NCBI GenBank assembly: GCA_030715135.1
Contig: JAUYVH010000003.1
Location: forward strand, 82,371-146,370
From: Keguizhuia sedimenti
GTDB lineage: Bacteria > Pseudomonadota > Gammaproteobacteria > Burkholderiales > Burkholderiaceae_D
Reading direction: 5' to 3'
DNA length: 64,000 bases
Of the stretch, positions 30,431-40,998 are shown in pieces; the stretch's first letter is position 1; every line of letters starts with the position of its first letter. A program made the position numbers and the translations under genes. Below the pieces are notes generated by a model, which worked only from the letters and a program-made list of their open reading frames with translations, searched no databases and was not told where the DNA came from.

Positions 30431-30868
30431 ATGATCCGATTTCTTGCGGTGCTGCTGCTGGCATCTTATTCGTCTTCATCGCTGGCGATTTACAAATGCG
30501 AAGAAAACGGGAAAGTCATTTACAGCGATGAAAAGTGCTCCAGCGGGAAATTGAAATCCATCGATACTACCAATGGAAAGATATCTGAATCCGCGCTGAA
30601 CGAAGCGACAGCACGCAATAAGCGCGAAAAGGAAACACTGCAGCAACTGAAAAAAACACGTCAGCGCGATGAAGCGCTTGAAGAAAAATCGCGGCAAAAG
30701 AGAATGCGCACAAACGAGGCTCTTCGGAAGAAATGCCAGGCATTGGAACTAAAGAAAAAATGGAGCGAGGAAGACGCTGTTGCAGCAACCGGAAAATCCG
30801 CTGAGAAATCGAAACGGACTGCAATGCGAAACAAGGAAAAATACGAGGCAGAATGCAGCAAACGATAA
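30431..30868 (+). CDS. DUF4124-domain exported protein
   Basis: 145 residues. The signal peptide is MIRFLAVLLLASYSSSSLA, followed by the DUF4124 core IYKCEENGKVIYSDEKC, then a highly charged, helical Lys/Glu/Arg-rich tail that is probably coiled coil. DUF4124 is a small periplasmic domain of unknown function. The gene starts 20 bases after the FAD dehydrogenase stop and is co-directional. It ends 2 bases before the 3' end of the tRNA-Arg gene on the other strand. A second DUF4124 protein occurs at 55978. Confidence 0.78.
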   Translation: MIRFLAVLLLASYSSSSLAIYKCEENGKVIYSDEKCSSGKLKSIDTTNGKISESALNEATARNKREKETLQQLKKTRQRDEALEEKSRQKRMRTNEALRKKCQALELKKKWSEEDAVAATGKSAEKSKRTAMRNKEKYEAECSKR

Positions 30869-30870
30869 TT

Positions 30871-30947
30871 TGGCCTGCCCAGCACGATTCGAACGTGCGA
30901 CCTACGGCTTAGAAGGCCGTTGCTCTATCCAACTGAGCTATGGGCAG
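30871..30947 (-). tRNA. tRNA-Arg (anticodon TCT)
   Basis: 77 bases including the encoded CCA (30871-30873). The acceptor stem CTGCCCA pairs with TGGGCAG, the D arm is GCTC...GAGC, and the anticodon arm ACGGC-CTTCTAA-GCCGT has anticodon TCT. The T arm is GCACG-TTCGAAT-CGTGC. It reads AGA codons. Confidence 0.97.
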
Positions 30948-31035
30948 AAGCTTGGCTGTAATTTTACCAAATGACTACTGCACAAATAATTCTTTTGCCT
31001 ATGTGCCCTAAATGAGCGCCAAAAAACAGGCGCCA

Positions 31036-31078
31036 GAAATAATAAAGCCTGTTAGCGATCATGTCCCTAACAGGCTTT
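31036..31078 (-). terminator. Terminator after tRNA-Pro
   Basis: A perfect 12-bp stem (31044-31055 and 31067-31078, AAAGCCTGTTAG with its complement) with an 11-base loop. On the minus strand it is followed by ATTATTTCT. It lies directly after the tRNA-Pro 3' end. Confidence 0.75.
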
Positions 31079-31083
31079 TATAT

Positions 31084-31160
31084 TGGTCGGAGTACAAGGA
31101 TTCGAACCTTGGACCCCCTGCTCCCAAAGCAGGTGCGCTACCGGGCTGCGCTACACTCCG
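31084..31160 (-). tRNA. tRNA-Pro (anticodon TGG)
   Basis: 77 bases with encoded CCA (31084-31086). The acceptor CGGAGTG pairs with the 3' strand ending in ACTCCG. The anticodon arm CCTGC-TTTGGGA-GCAGG has anticodon TGG. The T arm contains GTTCGAATC. The terminator after it keeps its transcript separate from tRNA-Arg. Confidence 0.97.
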
Positions 31161-31217
31161 AAAGAACGAGATAATACCGTACCTTCATGCGCAGGTCAAT
31201 GAATAACCTGTTTTTCC

Positions 31218-32561
31218 TTAAGCAGCCAGCTTCAGTTTATCGGCAAGACGATGCGCCATCTTATTTGCGACCTCGCTCGTGCTTGCCTCAACCATTACCC
31301 GAATCAGAGGTTCCGTCCCGGACGCGCGAATGAGCACCCGGCCGTCATCTCCTAAAATCGCTTCAATTTCTTCTTTTTCATTGAGCAAATCGGTATTTTT
31401 TTGCCAATTGAATCCAGGTGTGACTTTCACATTTACCAAGGACTGCGGGAACAGTTTGAGATCTTCGGTACATTGGGCCAAGGATTTGCCGCTACGTTTC
31501 AACGCACACAAGATTTGCAGCGCCGAAATGATTCCATCGCCTGTCGTATGCCTGTCCAGAGCCAATAGATGTCCCGAGCCCTCTCCGCCAAGCAGCCATC
31601 CTTTTTCCTGCAGAACTTCCAGCACATAACGATCGCCAACCTTTGCCCGTGCAAACTCTATATTCATTTTGCGCAAGGTGACCTCCAAGGCCATATTGGT
31701 CATCAAGGTGCCGACGACGCCTGCGACAGTACCGGTTGCGGCCCGGTCCTTGACCATTACATAGAGCAGCTCATCACCGTTATAAATACGGCCGGTATCA
31801 TCTACCATAATCAGGCGGTCAGCATCGCCGTCTAGTGCGATTCCCAGAGCAGCACCATGAGATTTAACTGCCCTTGCCAAAGTGTCGGGCGAAGTAGCTC
31901 CAACTTGGTCATTGATATTCGTTCCATTGGGTTGATTGCCGATTGCGATAACCTCGGCGCCAAGCTCGTGGAATACATCGGGCGCAATATGGTAAGCAGC
32001 ACCGTTGGCACAATCGACCACAATGCGCAGTCCGCGCAAATCCATTTCGTTCGGAAACGTGCTCTTGCAGAACTCAATATACCGGCCTCGCGCATCATCG
32101 AGCCGCGTGGCCTTTCCCAGGCTCTCCGATGTGACGCATTCTATCGGCGCCTCCATTGCGGCTTCAATCGCTGCCTCGATTTCGTCGGGCAGTTTGTTTC
32201 CCTTTGCGGAAAAGAATTTGATGCCGTTATCCTGATATGGATTATGTGACGCGGAAATAACCACTCCTGCCGACAGGCGCAAAGCCCGCGTTAGGTAGGC
32301 CACGGCTGGCGTCGGTAAAGGGCCTGCCAGCATCACATCCACACCTGCAGCGGAGAAACCTGCTTCCAGCGCGGCCTCCAGCATGTATCCGGAAATACGC
32401 GTGTCTTTGCCGATCAGGACCATCGGTTTTGTGCTTTTGTCTTTTGACTGGGCCAGTACCTTTCCTGCGGCGTAGCCCAGTTTCATTACCAGATCCGGTG
32501 TGATCGGAAGCGTGCCGACCCGCCCTCTTACGCCGTCCGTACCAAAGTATTTACGTGTCAT
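31218..32561 (-). CDS. glmM: Phosphoglucosamine mutase
   Basis: 447 residues. It interconverts glucosamine 6- and 1-phosphate for peptidoglycan and LPS precursors. It begins [17 protein letters not shown]. The phosphoserine active site is S105 in ISASHNP, and the metal-binding loop is DGDADR. The substrate loop GEGSGH and the C-terminal [15 protein letters not shown] are also present. The start at 32561 has an AGGGAAG ribosome binding site. It follows folP by 26 bases, the standard ftsH-folP-glmM order. Confidence 0.97.
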   Translation of the reverse strand: MTRKYFGTDGVRGRVGTLPITPDLVMKLGYAAGKVLAQSKDKSTKPMVLIGKDTRISGYMLEAALEAGFSAAGVDVMLAGPLPTPAVAYLTRALRLSAGVVISASHNPYQDNGIKFFSAKGNKLPDEIEAAIEAAMEAPIECVTSESLGKATRLDDARGRYIEFCKSTFPNEMDLRGLRIVVDCANGAAYHIAPDVFHELGAEVIAIGNQPNGTNINDQVGATSPDTLARAVKSHGAALGIALDGDADRLIMVDDTGRIYNGDELLYVMVKDRAATGTVAGVVGTLMTNMALEVTLRKMNIEFARAKVGDRYVLEVLQEKGWLLGGEGSGHLLALDRHTTGDGIISALQILCALKRSGKSLAQCTEDLKLFPQSLVNVKVTPGFNWQKNTDLLNEKEEIEAILGDDGRVLIRASGTEPLIRVMVEASTSEVANKMAHRLADKLKLAA

Positions 32562-32587
32562 ATTCTTCCCTGAATCTTTCCTCAGTA

Positions 32588-33421
32588 TTATGTTTTCTGT
32601 GCCGCATTCCATACTTTAAGAGCGTCAACCGTCTCGGCCACATCGTGAACCCGCACCAGACGCGCACCGTTATGTACCGCAGCCAAGGCGGCTGCCACGC
32701 TGCCTGCCATACGCTCCTCGACTGGCCGTCCGGTCAATACGCCGATTGTCGACTTGCGCGATAAGCCGGCCAGTACCGGCAACTGCAAGTGCTCTTCAAT
32801 GGTATCGATATTTTTCAACAGTACGAGATTATGCTCGACAGTCTTGCCAAACCCAAAGCCAGGATCAACGCATAGGCGATTTGCAGCAATACCTTCTTGC
32901 ATCATCGTGTTCACACGCTCTTTCAGGAACGCAATAACATCTTCAAGTACATTATCGTACTGTGGCTGCAATTGCATTGTCTGCGGCTCATGTTGCATAT
33001 GCATAATACATAACGCACAATCGCTTTTCTTGACTACGCTCATTGCTCCCGCAGACCGAAAGCCGTTGATGTCATTAATCATGTCCGCTCCGGCGGACAG
33101 AACTTCTTGCATTATCTGCGGCTTGTAAGTATCAATGGACAAGGGCTTGCCGCATTCCTGCAGCGCATAAACGACAGGCATAACACGCTCGAGCTCCTCC
33201 TCCAGAGTCAGGGGCACCGCTCCTGGGCGGCTCGATTCGCCGCCGATGTCGATAATGTCAACACCTTCCGCAATCATTTGTTCTGCACGGGATAACGCCG
33301 TTTCCAAATGGGTATAGCGTCCGCCGTCCGAGAACGAATCCGGAGTCAAATTAAGTATGCCCATTACCAATGGTTTCGAAAGAGACAATTGGAATCGGCC
33401 GCATTGCAAATATGGAGGCAT
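32588..33421 (-). CDS. folP: Dihydropteroate synthase
   Basis: 277 residues. It condenses p-aminobenzoate with hydroxymethyl-dihydropterin diphosphate in folate synthesis and is the sulfonamide target. The signature blocks are [28 protein letters not shown] and DPGFGFGKT. The start MPPYLQCG at 33421 has AAGAAG upstream. It lies behind the ftsH terminator, so it needs readthrough or a promoter within the ftsH-folP gap. Confidence 0.97.
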   Translation of the reverse strand: MPPYLQCGRFQLSLSKPLVMGILNLTPDSFSDGGRYTHLETALSRAEQMIAEGVDIIDIGGESSRPGAVPLTLEEELERVMPVVYALQECGKPLSIDTYKPQIMQEVLSAGADMINDINGFRSAGAMSVVKKSDCALCIMHMQHEPQTMQLQPQYDNVLEDVIAFLKERVNTMMQEGIAANRLCVDPGFGFGKTVEHNLVLLKNIDTIEEHLQLPVLAGLSRKSTIGVLTGRPVEERMAGSVAAALAAVHNGARLVRVHDVAETVDALKVWNAAQKT

Positions 33422-33431
33422 TCTTCTTTCA

Positions 33432-33467
33432 GATAAAGAAAAAGGGCGAGGATCGCTCCTCACCCTT
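33432..33467 (-). terminator. Terminator of ftsH
   Basis: An 11-bp stem (33442-33452 with 33457-33467; one G-T pair) and a 4-base loop. On the minus strand it is followed by TTTTTCTTTATC. It lies 39 bases after the ftsH stop and just 11 bases before the folP start. Confidence 0.85.
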
Positions 33468-33505
33468 AATTACAACTCTTACTAAACTACACAGCGCAAC
33501 TGGAA

Positions 33506-35389
33506 TTAAGCCGGTGCCGGCGCGGTAGGTGCAACGCCGCCTGAAGAATTATCAGACGAACGCTTGGTCGGAATGCCCGACTTCGGCGGACGGGGCTCGC
33601 GCCCTTCCATGATGTCGTTGATCTGATCTGCATCGATGGTTTCCCAATCGAGCAGCGTAGATGCCATCAGTTCTACCTTGGATTTGTTCTCTTCCAGCAA
33701 CCTGCGGGACAAAGCATATTGTTCATCCAGAATGCGGCGGATTTCCGCATCGACTTTTTGCTGAGTCGCTTCGGATACGGTCTTGGATGTCATGCGGCCA
33801 AAATAGGCATCCTGTTCCGTATCTTCGTAAACCATAGTACCTAAGCTTTCCGACATGCCGTAGCGGGTAACCATTGCACGAGCAAGCTTGGTTGCGCGCT
33901 CAAAGTCGTTTGAGGCGCCCGTCGACATTTGATGCATGAAAATCTCTTCGGCGATACGGCCGCCGAACAAGATTGCGATTTCCTCAAGCATCTTGTCTTT
34001 ATACATGTTGACCCGATCGTGCTCCGGCAACTGCCAAGTAAGGCCTAACGCATAGCCACGCGGCATGATCGTCACTTTATGTACGGGATCAGCCTTAGGA
34101 AGCAACTTTGCAACGACCGCATGTCCTGATTCATGGTAAGCGGTGTTCCGACGTTCTTCTTCCCGCATGACAGCTGACTTGCGTTCCGGTCCCATGACGA
34201 TCTTGTCCTTGGCGTCTTCGAAGTCCTGCATTTCCACGAGTCGCTTGCTACGGCGTGCTGCAAACAATGCCGCTTCGTTGACAAGGTTCGCCAGATCAGC
34301 GCCGGAAAAGCCCGGCGTACCACGCGCCAGAATGTCAGCCTTGACGTCAGGCGCAATAGGCACCTTGCGCATATGAACATAAAGGATCTGCTCGCGGCCA
34401 CGGATATCCGGCAATCCGACCATCACCTGACGGTCGAAACGGCCAGGACGCAGCAAGGCCTTATCCAGCACGTCTGCACGGTTGGTCGCAGCGATAACAA
34501 TCACTCCTGAATTCGCTTCGAAACCATCCATTTCGACCAGCAACTGGTTCAAGGTCTGCTCGCGCTCATCGTTACCGCCGCCCATGCCTGCACCGCGATG
34601 GCGACCAACTGCGTCGATTTCATCGATGAAAATGATGCATGGCGAGTGTTTCTTCGCGTTTTCAAACATGTCGCGCACGCGGGATGCGCCGACGCCGACA
34701 AACATTTCGACGAAATCGGAACCGGAAATCGTGAAGAAAGGCACTTTAGCCTCGCCGGCAATAGCGCGGGCCAGCAAAGTTTTACCGGTACCTGGAGGGC
34801 CTACCATCAAAACGCCGCGTGGGATCCGTCCGCCCAATTTCTGGAATTTGGTAGGGTCACGCAAGAAGTCGACCAGTTCCTGGACTTCCTCTTTTGCCTC
34901 GTCGCAACCTGCAACATCAGCAAAAGTAACGGCATTGTTATGCTCGTCCAGCATCCTTGCCTTGGATTTTCCGAAAGAAAAAGCTCCACCTTTACCGCCA
35001 CCCTGCATCTGGCGCATAAAGAATATCCAGACGCCGATCAGCAAAAGCATCGGGAACCAGGAGATGAATACCTGCGACAGGAAAGAAGGAGGCTCGGGCT
35101 GTTTTACGTCGAACTTGACGTCGTTATTTACCAGATCGCCGATCAGGCCGCGATCCAGGGCCGTTACGGTTGCCTTGATCTTCTTGCCGTCGGCCGTGGT
35201 CGCGATGATCGTTCGATCCTCGATTACCGCTTCCTTGATATGCTTGGACTTTACTTCTTCCAGGAATTCGGAATATGGAATTGGCGTCGCCCCGCTGCCG
35301 ATTCCGCGATCATCAAACTGCTTGAACACAGTAAAGAGGACTAAGGCGATTACTACCCAGACGGCAGCTTTGGAAAACATATTGTTCAC
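33506..35389 (-). CDS. ftsH: ATP-dependent zinc metalloprotease FtsH
   Basis: 627 residues. A membrane-anchored AAA+ protease that degrades unfolded membrane proteins and short-lived regulators. Two membrane helices (about residues 8-22 and 105-125) flank a periplasmic domain. Walker A GPPGTGKT is at 197-204, Walker B is IIFIDEIDA, the second region of homology is present, and the zinc motif HESGH is at 419-423. The start is a GTG at 35389, 5 bases after AAGGAG; an ATG three codons later is too far from it. A small AGGCAT/ATGCCT hairpin (35401-35416) sits just before the ribosome binding site. Confidence 0.97.
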   Translation of the reverse strand: MNNMFSKAAVWVVIALVLFTVFKQFDDRGIGSGATPIPYSEFLEEVKSKHIKEAVIEDRTIIATTADGKKIKATVTALDRGLIGDLVNNDVKFDVKQPEPPSFLSQVFISWFPMLLLIGVWIFFMRQMQGGGKGGAFSFGKSKARMLDEHNNAVTFADVAGCDEAKEEVQELVDFLRDPTKFQKLGGRIPRGVLMVGPPGTGKTLLARAIAGEAKVPFFTISGSDFVEMFVGVGASRVRDMFENAKKHSPCIIFIDEIDAVGRHRGAGMGGGNDEREQTLNQLLVEMDGFEANSGVIVIAATNRADVLDKALLRPGRFDRQVMVGLPDIRGREQILYVHMRKVPIAPDVKADILARGTPGFSGADLANLVNEAALFAARRSKRLVEMQDFEDAKDKIVMGPERKSAVMREEERRNTAYHESGHAVVAKLLPKADPVHKVTIMPRGYALGLTWQLPEHDRVNMYKDKMLEEIAILFGGRIAEEIFMHQMSTGASNDFERATKLARAMVTRYGMSESLGTMVYEDTEQDAYFGRMTSKTVSEATQQKVDAEIRRILDEQYALSRRLLEENKSKVELMASTLLDWETIDADQINDIMEGREPRPPKSGIPTKRSSDNSSGGVAPTAPAPA

Positions 35390-35510
35390 TAGAACTCCTT
35401 AGGCATTAACATGCCTTTTACATATTTGTAAATTCTACCCGCAATAATTTAAGCTTGCTAGTTCAGATATCGTGTCGACCCTAAGATTAATCAAGTTCAA
35501 AATAACATTT

Positions 35511-36155
35511 TTACAAAGGATTTTTCAAAATCTTCCCAAGTAAAAAGATTTCAGACGATTTATCCCTGCTTGCTTTCGGTTTTTTCGACGTGACGACTTT
35601 GAATTCTTTTCTGAATTCCTCAAGAATCTCGTTATATCCTGTTCCATTGAAACATTTGACGAGCAGGCTTCCTGAAGGTTTCATGTGGGAACGAGCGAAC
35701 TCGATCGCCAGTTCGATCAAGTGGGCGACACGCGCTGCATCTGCTACCGCTATTCCCGATAAATTGGGAGCCATATCCGACAAAACCAGGTCGACTTTTC
35801 GTCCCTGAAGCACCGATTCGAGCTGCTGCAATACTTCCGGCTCGCGAAAATCTCCCTGAAGATAATGAACGTCGGCGATCGGTTCCATCGGCAATATATC
35901 CAGTCCGATAATCGTACCATTAATTCCGCCACCATCCTTCCCTGCCAGCTTATTGCGGGCATACTGCGACCAGCTTCCCGGCGTGCAGCCGAGGTCAACG
36001 ATGACCTGGCCGGGCCTGATCAGGTTTTCCGTTTCATCAATCTCTTTCAGTTTATATGCGGCGCGGGCCCGGTATCCTTCTTTTTGGGCTAGTCGAACAT
36101 ATGGATCATTCATATGATCATGAAGCCAGTTTTTATTCAATTTGTTTTTTGCCAT
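35511..36155 (-). CDS. rlmE: 23S rRNA 2'-O-ribose U2552 methyltransferase
   Basis: 214 residues. An FtsJ/RrmJ methyltransferase that modifies the A-loop of 23S rRNA late in 50S assembly. The start region [20 protein letters not shown] is conserved. The SAM loop [12 protein letters not shown] is near residue 53, and the K-D-K-E catalytic set is represented by K in AAYKL, D in [11 protein letters not shown] and K in LVKCFNG. It lies upstream of ftsH, 121 bases away, as in E. coli. It is divergent from yhbY with 41 bases between the starts. Confidence 0.96.
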   Translation of the reverse strand: MAKNKLNKNWLHDHMNDPYVRLAQKEGYRARAAYKLKEIDETENLIRPGQVIVDLGCTPGSWSQYARNKLAGKDGGGINGTIIGLDILPMEPIADVHYLQGDFREPEVLQQLESVLQGRKVDLVLSDMAPNLSGIAVADAARVAHLIELAIEFARSHMKPSGSLLVKCFNGTGYNEILEEFRKEFKVVTSKKPKASRDKSSEIFLLGKILKNPL

Positions 36156-36196
36156 TGGCGTAGAATACCGTTTTTGAATAGATATAGCGGATTTTT

Positions 36197-36655
36197 ATGC
36201 TGAAATTGACATCAGCCGAGCGTGCAGCACTTCGTTCTCAGGCCCATGGAATCGATCCGGTCGTTTTGATCGGCGAGGCCGGTCTGACCCCTGCCGTCAT
36301 GAAAGAAATCGAACGCAGCCTGGATGCCCACGGCCTGATCAAGGTTCGGGTATTCGGCGATGACCGGGAAGCGCGACTTGAGATTTATCAAACCATTTGC
36401 GAGCAACTTGATGCGGCACCCGTACAGCATATTGGCAAGCTGCTGGTCATGTACCGCCCTCAGAAAGAGACCGTCAAGGAGCGCAGTGAAAAGCGCGGCA
36501 AGGGTCTGCGCGAAGTAACGATCATCAAACCGAGTGCTAGCGGCACAAAACGTCCCACCGTTTCAAAAGTCATATTAAAGGGCAACGAGCGCGTTACTGC
36601 CGGTGGTCTGATCAAACGAGCCAAGAAACGGCAGGCGAGTCCAAAAAGAGGCTGA
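36197..36655 (+). CDS. yhbY: CRS1/YhbY-type RNA-binding protein
   Basis: 152 residues. The CRM domain fills the first about 95 residues (LTSAERAALRSQAHGIDPVVLIGEAGLTPAVMKEIERSLDAHGLIKVRV), with the conserved GxxG-like loop region in FGDDREAR. A basic C-terminal tail rich in Lys/Arg is longer than in the 97-residue E. coli protein. YhbY associates with pre-50S ribosomal particles. Its divergent placement beside rlmE, also a 50S maturation factor, agrees with that role. Confidence 0.9.
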   Translation: MLKLTSAERAALRSQAHGIDPVVLIGEAGLTPAVMKEIERSLDAHGLIKVRVFGDDREARLEIYQTICEQLDAAPVQHIGKLLVMYRPQKETVKERSEKRGKGLREVTIIKPSASGTKRPTVSKVILKGNERVTAGGLIKRAKKRQASPKRG

Positions 36656-36744
36656 TCCAGGCCGATTTATCTGCTCAAGGCAGCATCTTCAGAGTTGATT
36701 TATCGTTCTCTCCGCCTTCAGGTTCTTTAGCCCGCGTCAGATTC

Positions 36745-37197
36745 CTAACTGGATCGAATCTTAAGCAACAGCACTGCGCCCAGCAGGCTCTGCACCAGAT
36801 AGATCGCACTCGACACGCCATGAAGCATGCCGAAACGCTCCCTCGCCTCATCAGATGCAAGACCGCCGGCACTTTCCCTTATTGCAGCCATGAATGGCTG
36901 CACGCCAAAATGACCAATCAGCGTGCATAGCAGCATTGCGCCAATAAGAATCATGCAGGCTTTGAAGTGCGGCTGTCTTGCTTTATCCCGCAGCATCAAC
37001 AACAGTAGGATGCCCGCGCATGCTACTGAAATCCATGCTTCAATCCGGAAAAGACGTCCTGCTATGGTTCCCGCCAGGGCGCGGTCTGCAAGCGTCGCGA
37101 ACAGCGTAGGCGCCACAATGTAACCGATTGTCCAGAGACTGCCCACCCACACCACTGCAATCAGGAGAATTACGCGCGGGATGAGCATGCTGATCAA
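36745..37197 (-). CDS. DUF4149 membrane protein
   Basis: 150 residues with four predicted membrane helices (first at PRVILLIAVVWVGSLWTIGYIVAPTLF). A family of unknown function that commonly follows greA in betaproteobacteria. The ATG at 37197 overlaps the greA stop (ATGA), suggesting coupling; a second ATG at 37188 is possible. It ends tail to tail with yhbY. Confidence 0.78.
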   Translation of the reverse strand: MISMLIPRVILLIAVVWVGSLWTIGYIVAPTLFATLADRALAGTIAGRLFRIEAWISVACAGILLLLMLRDKARQPHFKACMILIGAMLLCTLIGHFGVQPFMAAIRESAGGLASDEARERFGMLHGVSSAIYLVQSLLGAVLLLKIRSS

Positions 37198-37670
37198 ACG
37201 TAGCGGACTTCGAGCACTTCGTACTCGCGCACACCCGAAGGCGCCTGGACTTCCACAACATCACCAGCGTACTTGCCGATTAAAGCCCGGGCGATTGGCG
37301 AGGTAACGGACACTTTCGATTCCTTCAGGTCCGCTTCGTCTACTCCGACGATTTGATAGGTTACTTTTTCGCCATTCTCAAGATCTTCCAGCACGACGGT
37401 CGAAGCGAAAACAATGCGGCCGTCAGCATCCAGCAAAGTCGGATCGATAATTTGCGCAGCACTTAGCTTGCCTTCCAAGTCTGCAATGCGTCCTTCAATG
37501 AAACTCTGCCGATCTTTGGCAGCGTCGTATTCAGCGTTTTCCGACAGATCTCCCTGTGCACGTGCTTCGGAAATTGCATTGATCACAGCCGGACGATCTT
37601 TGGTTTTCAGACGATGCAGCTCTTCCTTCAAAAGTTCTGCACCACGTTTGGTAATAGGAATTGAGCTCAT
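37194..37670 (-). CDS. greA: Transcription elongation factor GreA
   Basis: 158 residues, standard length. It rescues backtracked RNA polymerase by stimulating transcript cleavage. The N-terminal coiled coil begins ITKRGAELLKEELHRL. The acidic tip contributing Mg coordination is in ARAQGDLSENAEYDAAKD, and the C-terminal domain ends ARALIGKYAGDVVEVQAPSGVREYEVL. It lies 97 bases after carB with a nested hairpin between them, and overlaps the DUF4149 gene by 4 bases. Confidence 0.97.
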   Translation of the reverse strand: MSSIPITKRGAELLKEELHRLKTKDRPAVINAISEARAQGDLSENAEYDAAKDRQSFIEGRIADLEGKLSAAQIIDPTLLDADGRIVFASTVVLEDLENGEKVTYQIVGVDEADLKESKVSVTSPIARALIGKYAGDVVEVQAPSGVREYEVLEVRYV

Positions 37671-37689
37671 ATTAAGTTTGCAAAATGAA

Positions 37690-37748
37690 AACCACAGAGG
37701 TCACAAACTGCGCCGGGTCGACCGGCGCTTTCTGCGAACTCTGTGGTT
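37690..37748 (-). other. Nested hairpin between carB and greA
   Basis: Outer arms of 10 bp (37690-37699 AACCACAGAG with 37739-37748) enclose an inner 7-bp GCGCCGG/CCGGCGC stem (37710-37716, 37722-37728). On the minus strand it begins 19 bases after the carB stop and is followed by TTTCATTTTG. It may act as the carAB terminator or attenuator in front of greA. Confidence 0.5.
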
Positions 37749-37767
37749 AAATTAAATGACTGTCTAA

Positions 37768-40700
37768 TTAGTGTAAAGATTTATGCAGGTTCTGTAAATC
37801 GTAGACATGCAATTCGTTGAGGTGCGCCATACCCTCGACTGCCGCCTCGGCACCCGCAATGGTTGTGTAGGTGGTTACCCGTGCAGCCAACGCCGAAGTG
37901 CGAATAGTGCGTGAATCAACAATCGCATTGCGCTTTTCTTCAACGGTATTGATGACCAGGGCAATTTCGTTGTTCTTGATCATGTCGACTACGTGCGGGC
38001 GGCCTTCAGCCACCTTATTGACCGTCTCCACCGGAATAGCCGCAGCACCAATTGCCGCAGCCGTTCCCTTGGTTGCCACAATCGAGAATCCAAGATTTAC
38101 CAGATCCTTTGCAATCTGCACGGCGCGCGGCTTGTCGCTGTTCTTTACGCTCAGGAAAACCTTGCCTGATTGCGGCAATTTTACTCCAGCGCCCAATTGC
38201 GACTTGACAAACGCCTCGCCAAAAGTCTTGCCGACGCCCATTACCTCGCCGGTAGACTTCATTTCCGGCCCGAGAATCGTGTCAACTCCCGGGAATTTGA
38301 CGAACGGAAATACCGCTTCCTTGACACTGTAATACGGAGGAACGACCTCTTTCGTAATGCCTTGCGAATCGAGCGATTGACCAACCATGCAACGAGCTGC
38401 GATCTTTGCCAATTGCAGGCCCGTTGCCTTAGAAACATAAGGTACGGTGCGTGAGGCGCGTGGATTGACTTCCAGTACGTAGACGATGTCCTGAATCTTT
38501 CCGTCCACTTCCTGCTGCTGGATTGCGAACTGGACATTCATCAACCCCACTACATTCAGGCCTTTGGCCATCAAAGCGGTCTGGCGCTTCAGTTCCTCGA
38601 TGGTTTCCTTCGAGAGCGAATACGGTGGCAGCGAACAGGCGGAATCGCCGGAATGCACGCCAGCCTGCTCAATGTGCTCCATCACGCCGCCGATAAAGGT
38701 ACGCTTTCCGTCGGAAAGGCAATCGACGTCCACTTCGATTGCGTCGTTCAGGAAACGGTCCAGCAGGACTGGTGAATCGTTCGAAACTTTCACCGCTTCG
38801 CGCATGTAGCGCTCAAGATCACGCTGCTCGTGCACGATTTCCATGGCGCGACCACCGAGAACGTACGAGGGACGCACAACCAGGGGATAACCGATTTCCT
38901 GAGCCAGGCGCAAGGCATCTTCTTCGGTACGGGCCGTACGATTGGGCGGCTGACGCAGATTCAAATCCTGCAGCAGCTTCTGGAAACGTTCCCGGTCCTC
39001 TGCAGCGTCGATCATGTCTGGCGACGTACCGACGATCGGCACGCCGTTGGCTTCCAGATCAAGCGCAAGCTTCAGCGGCGTTTGCCCACCATACTGCACG
39101 ATGACGCCGACAGGCTTTTCCTTGTCGACGATTTCCAGGACGTCTTCCAGGGTTACGGGCTCAAAGTAAAGTCGATCTGAAGTATCGTAATCGGTTGATA
39201 CGGTTTCCGGATTGCAGTTGACCATGATGGTCTCGTAACCATCGTCACGCATTGCAAGCGCAGCATGCACACAGCAGTAATCAAATTCGATACCCTGGCC
39301 GATGCGGTTAGGACCGCCGCCGAGTACCATGATTTTCTTCCTGTCAGTAGGCTGCGCCTCGCATTCTTCCTCGTAGGTTGAATACATGTAAGCAGTATTC
39401 GTCGCAAATTCGCCTGCGCAGGTATCGACACGCTTGTAAACCGGACGCACGTTCAATTCGCGCCGCTTCTCACGGACTGCCTTGTCGGTCGTTTTCAGCA
39501 GTTTCGCCAAACGCCTGTCTGCAAATCCTTTTTGCTTCAGCTTGTAGAGGGTCGTTTTATCCAGCGCTTCAAGCGACTGCCCTTCCAGCCATAGCTCGAT
39601 ATCGACAATTTCCTTGATCTGCGCGAGGAACCATGGATCGATGTGGGTAAGCTGATGCACTTCTTCCAGCGTAAAACCCTGTGCAAACGCATCGCCCACA
39701 TACCAGATCCGTTCCGGGCCAGGCTCGCCGAGCTCTTCCTCGATGACTTCGCGGTCGGTTGTTTTTTCGTTCATTCCATCGACGCCGACCTCCAGGCCGC
39801 GCAGCGCTTTTTGGAACGATTCCTGGAATGTACGTCCGATTGCCATGACTTCACCAACCGACTTCATTTGCGTCGTCAAATGAGAATCGGCTGTCGGAAA
39901 CTTCTCGAATGCGAAACGCGGAATCTTGGTGACGACGTAATCGATGCTGGGCTCGAACGAAGCCGGCGTAGCGCCACCCGTGATGTCATTGCGCAGCTCG
40001 TCGAGCGTAAAGCCGACAGCAAGCTTGGCTGCAATCTTCGCAATAGGAAAGCCCGTCGCCTTGGATGCCAGCGCGGAGGAACGCGACACACGCGGATTCA
40101 TCTCGATCACGATCATGCGGCCGTCTTTTGGATTGACCGCGAACTGCACGTTCGATCCACCGGTGTCGACACCGATCTCGCGCAATACTGCCAGCGAGGC
40201 GTTGCGCATGATCTGGTATTCCTTGTCCGTCAGTGTCTGCGCAGGTGCCACCGTGATCGAATCGCCGGTATGGACACCCATCGGATCCAGATTCTCAATC
40301 GAGCAGACGATGATGCAGTTGTCCTTTTTGTCGCGGACGACTTCCATCTCGAATTCTTTCCAGCCGATCAGCGACTCTTCGATCAGCAACTCGGAGGTGG
40401 GGGAGGCTTCCAGGCCGCGCTTGCAGATTGCCTCGAATTCTTCTGCATTGTAGGCGATGCCGCCACCGGTTCCGCCCATGGTAAAGGACGGACGAATAAT
40501 GACCGGGAATCCTAATTGTTTCTGGACTGCCCACGACTCTTCCATCGTGTGTGAAACACCCGACTTGGCTGATCCCAAGCCAATCTTGGTCATTGCATCC
40601 TTGAACTTTGAACGGTCTTCTGCCTTGTCGATTGCTTCAGGCGATGCGCCGATCAATTCACAGCCGTATTTTTCCAATACACCGTTTCGATGCAAATCCA

Positions 40701-40998
40701 GCGCACAGTTCAACGCGGTCTGACCACCCATGGTCGGCAGGATCGCGTCCGGCCTTTCCTTGTCGATGATGCGCTCGATGACTTGCCAGACAATCGGCTC
40801 GATGTAGGTCACATCGGCCATTTCCGGGTCGGTCATGATTGTTGCCGGATTGCTGTTGACGAGAATGACTTTATAGCCTTCCTGGCGTAGCGCTTTACAG
40901 GCTTGCGCGCCGGAATAGTCAAACTCAGCCGCCTGGCCAATAATGATCGGGCCGGCGCCGATAATCAAAATGCTTTTTATGTCTGTGCGCTTAGGCAT
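37768..40998 (-). CDS. carB: Carbamoyl-phosphate synthase large subunit
   Basis: 1076 residues. It makes carbamoyl phosphate for pyrimidine and arginine synthesis from ammonia delivered by CarA. Two homologous ATP-grasp halves are present (residues about 1-400 and 550-935; starting [21 protein letters not shown] and [20 protein letters not shown]). An oligomerisation linker lies between them, and the C-terminal MGS-like allosteric domain has [23 protein letters not shown]. All blocks are intact. Its start overlaps the carA stop by 8 bases. Confidence 0.98.
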   Translation of the reverse strand: MPKRTDIKSILIIGAGPIIIGQAAEFDYSGAQACKALRQEGYKVILVNSNPATIMTDPEMADVTYIEPIVWQVIERIIDKERPDAILPTMGGQTALNCALDLHRNGVLEKYGCELIGASPEAIDKAEDRSKFKDAMTKIGLGSAKSGVSHTMEESWAVQKQLGFPVIIRPSFTMGGTGGGIAYNAEEFEAICKRGLEASPTSELLIEESLIGWKEFEMEVVRDKKDNCIIVCSIENLDPMGVHTGDSITVAPAQTLTDKEYQIMRNASLAVLREIGVDTGGSNVQFAVNPKDGRMIVIEMNPRVSRSSALASKATGFPIAKIAAKLAVGFTLDELRNDITGGATPASFEPSIDYVVTKIPRFAFEKFPTADSHLTTQMKSVGEVMAIGRTFQESFQKALRGLEVGVDGMNEKTTDREVIEEELGEPGPERIWYVGDAFAQGFTLEEVHQLTHIDPWFLAQIKEIVDIELWLEGQSLEALDKTTLYKLKQKGFADRRLAKLLKTTDKAVREKRRELNVRPVYKRVDTCAGEFATNTAYMYSTYEEECEAQPTDRKKIMVLGGGPNRIGQGIEFDYCCVHAALAMRDDGYETIMVNCNPETVSTDYDTSDRLYFEPVTLEDVLEIVDKEKPVGVIVQYGGQTPLKLALDLEANGVPIVGTSPDMIDAAEDRERFQKLLQDLNLRQPPNRTARTEEDALRLAQEIGYPLVVRPSYVLGGRAMEIVHEQRDLERYMREAVKVSNDSPVLLDRFLNDAIEVDVDCLSDGKRTFIGGVMEHIEQAGVHSGDSACSLPPYSLSKETIEELKRQTALMAKGLNVVGLMNVQFAIQQQEVDGKIQDIVYVLEVNPRASRTVPYVSKATGLQLAKIAARCMVGQSLDSQGITKEVVPPYYSVKEAVFPFVKFPGVDTILGPEMKSTGEVMGVGKTFGEAFVKSQLGAGVKLPQSGKVFLSVKNSDKPRAVQIAKDLVNLGFSIVATKGTAAAIGAAAIPVETVNKVAEGRPHVVDMIKNNEIALVINTVEEKRNAIVDSRTIRTSALAARVTTYTTIAGAEAAVEGMAHLNELHVYDLQNLHKSLH

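Noticed and set aside
30871..31160. Integration site or mobile element scar at the tRNA pair.
   Set aside because: No integrase, direct repeat of a tRNA 3' end or atypical genes are seen. Both tRNAs are intact and flanked by housekeeping genes.
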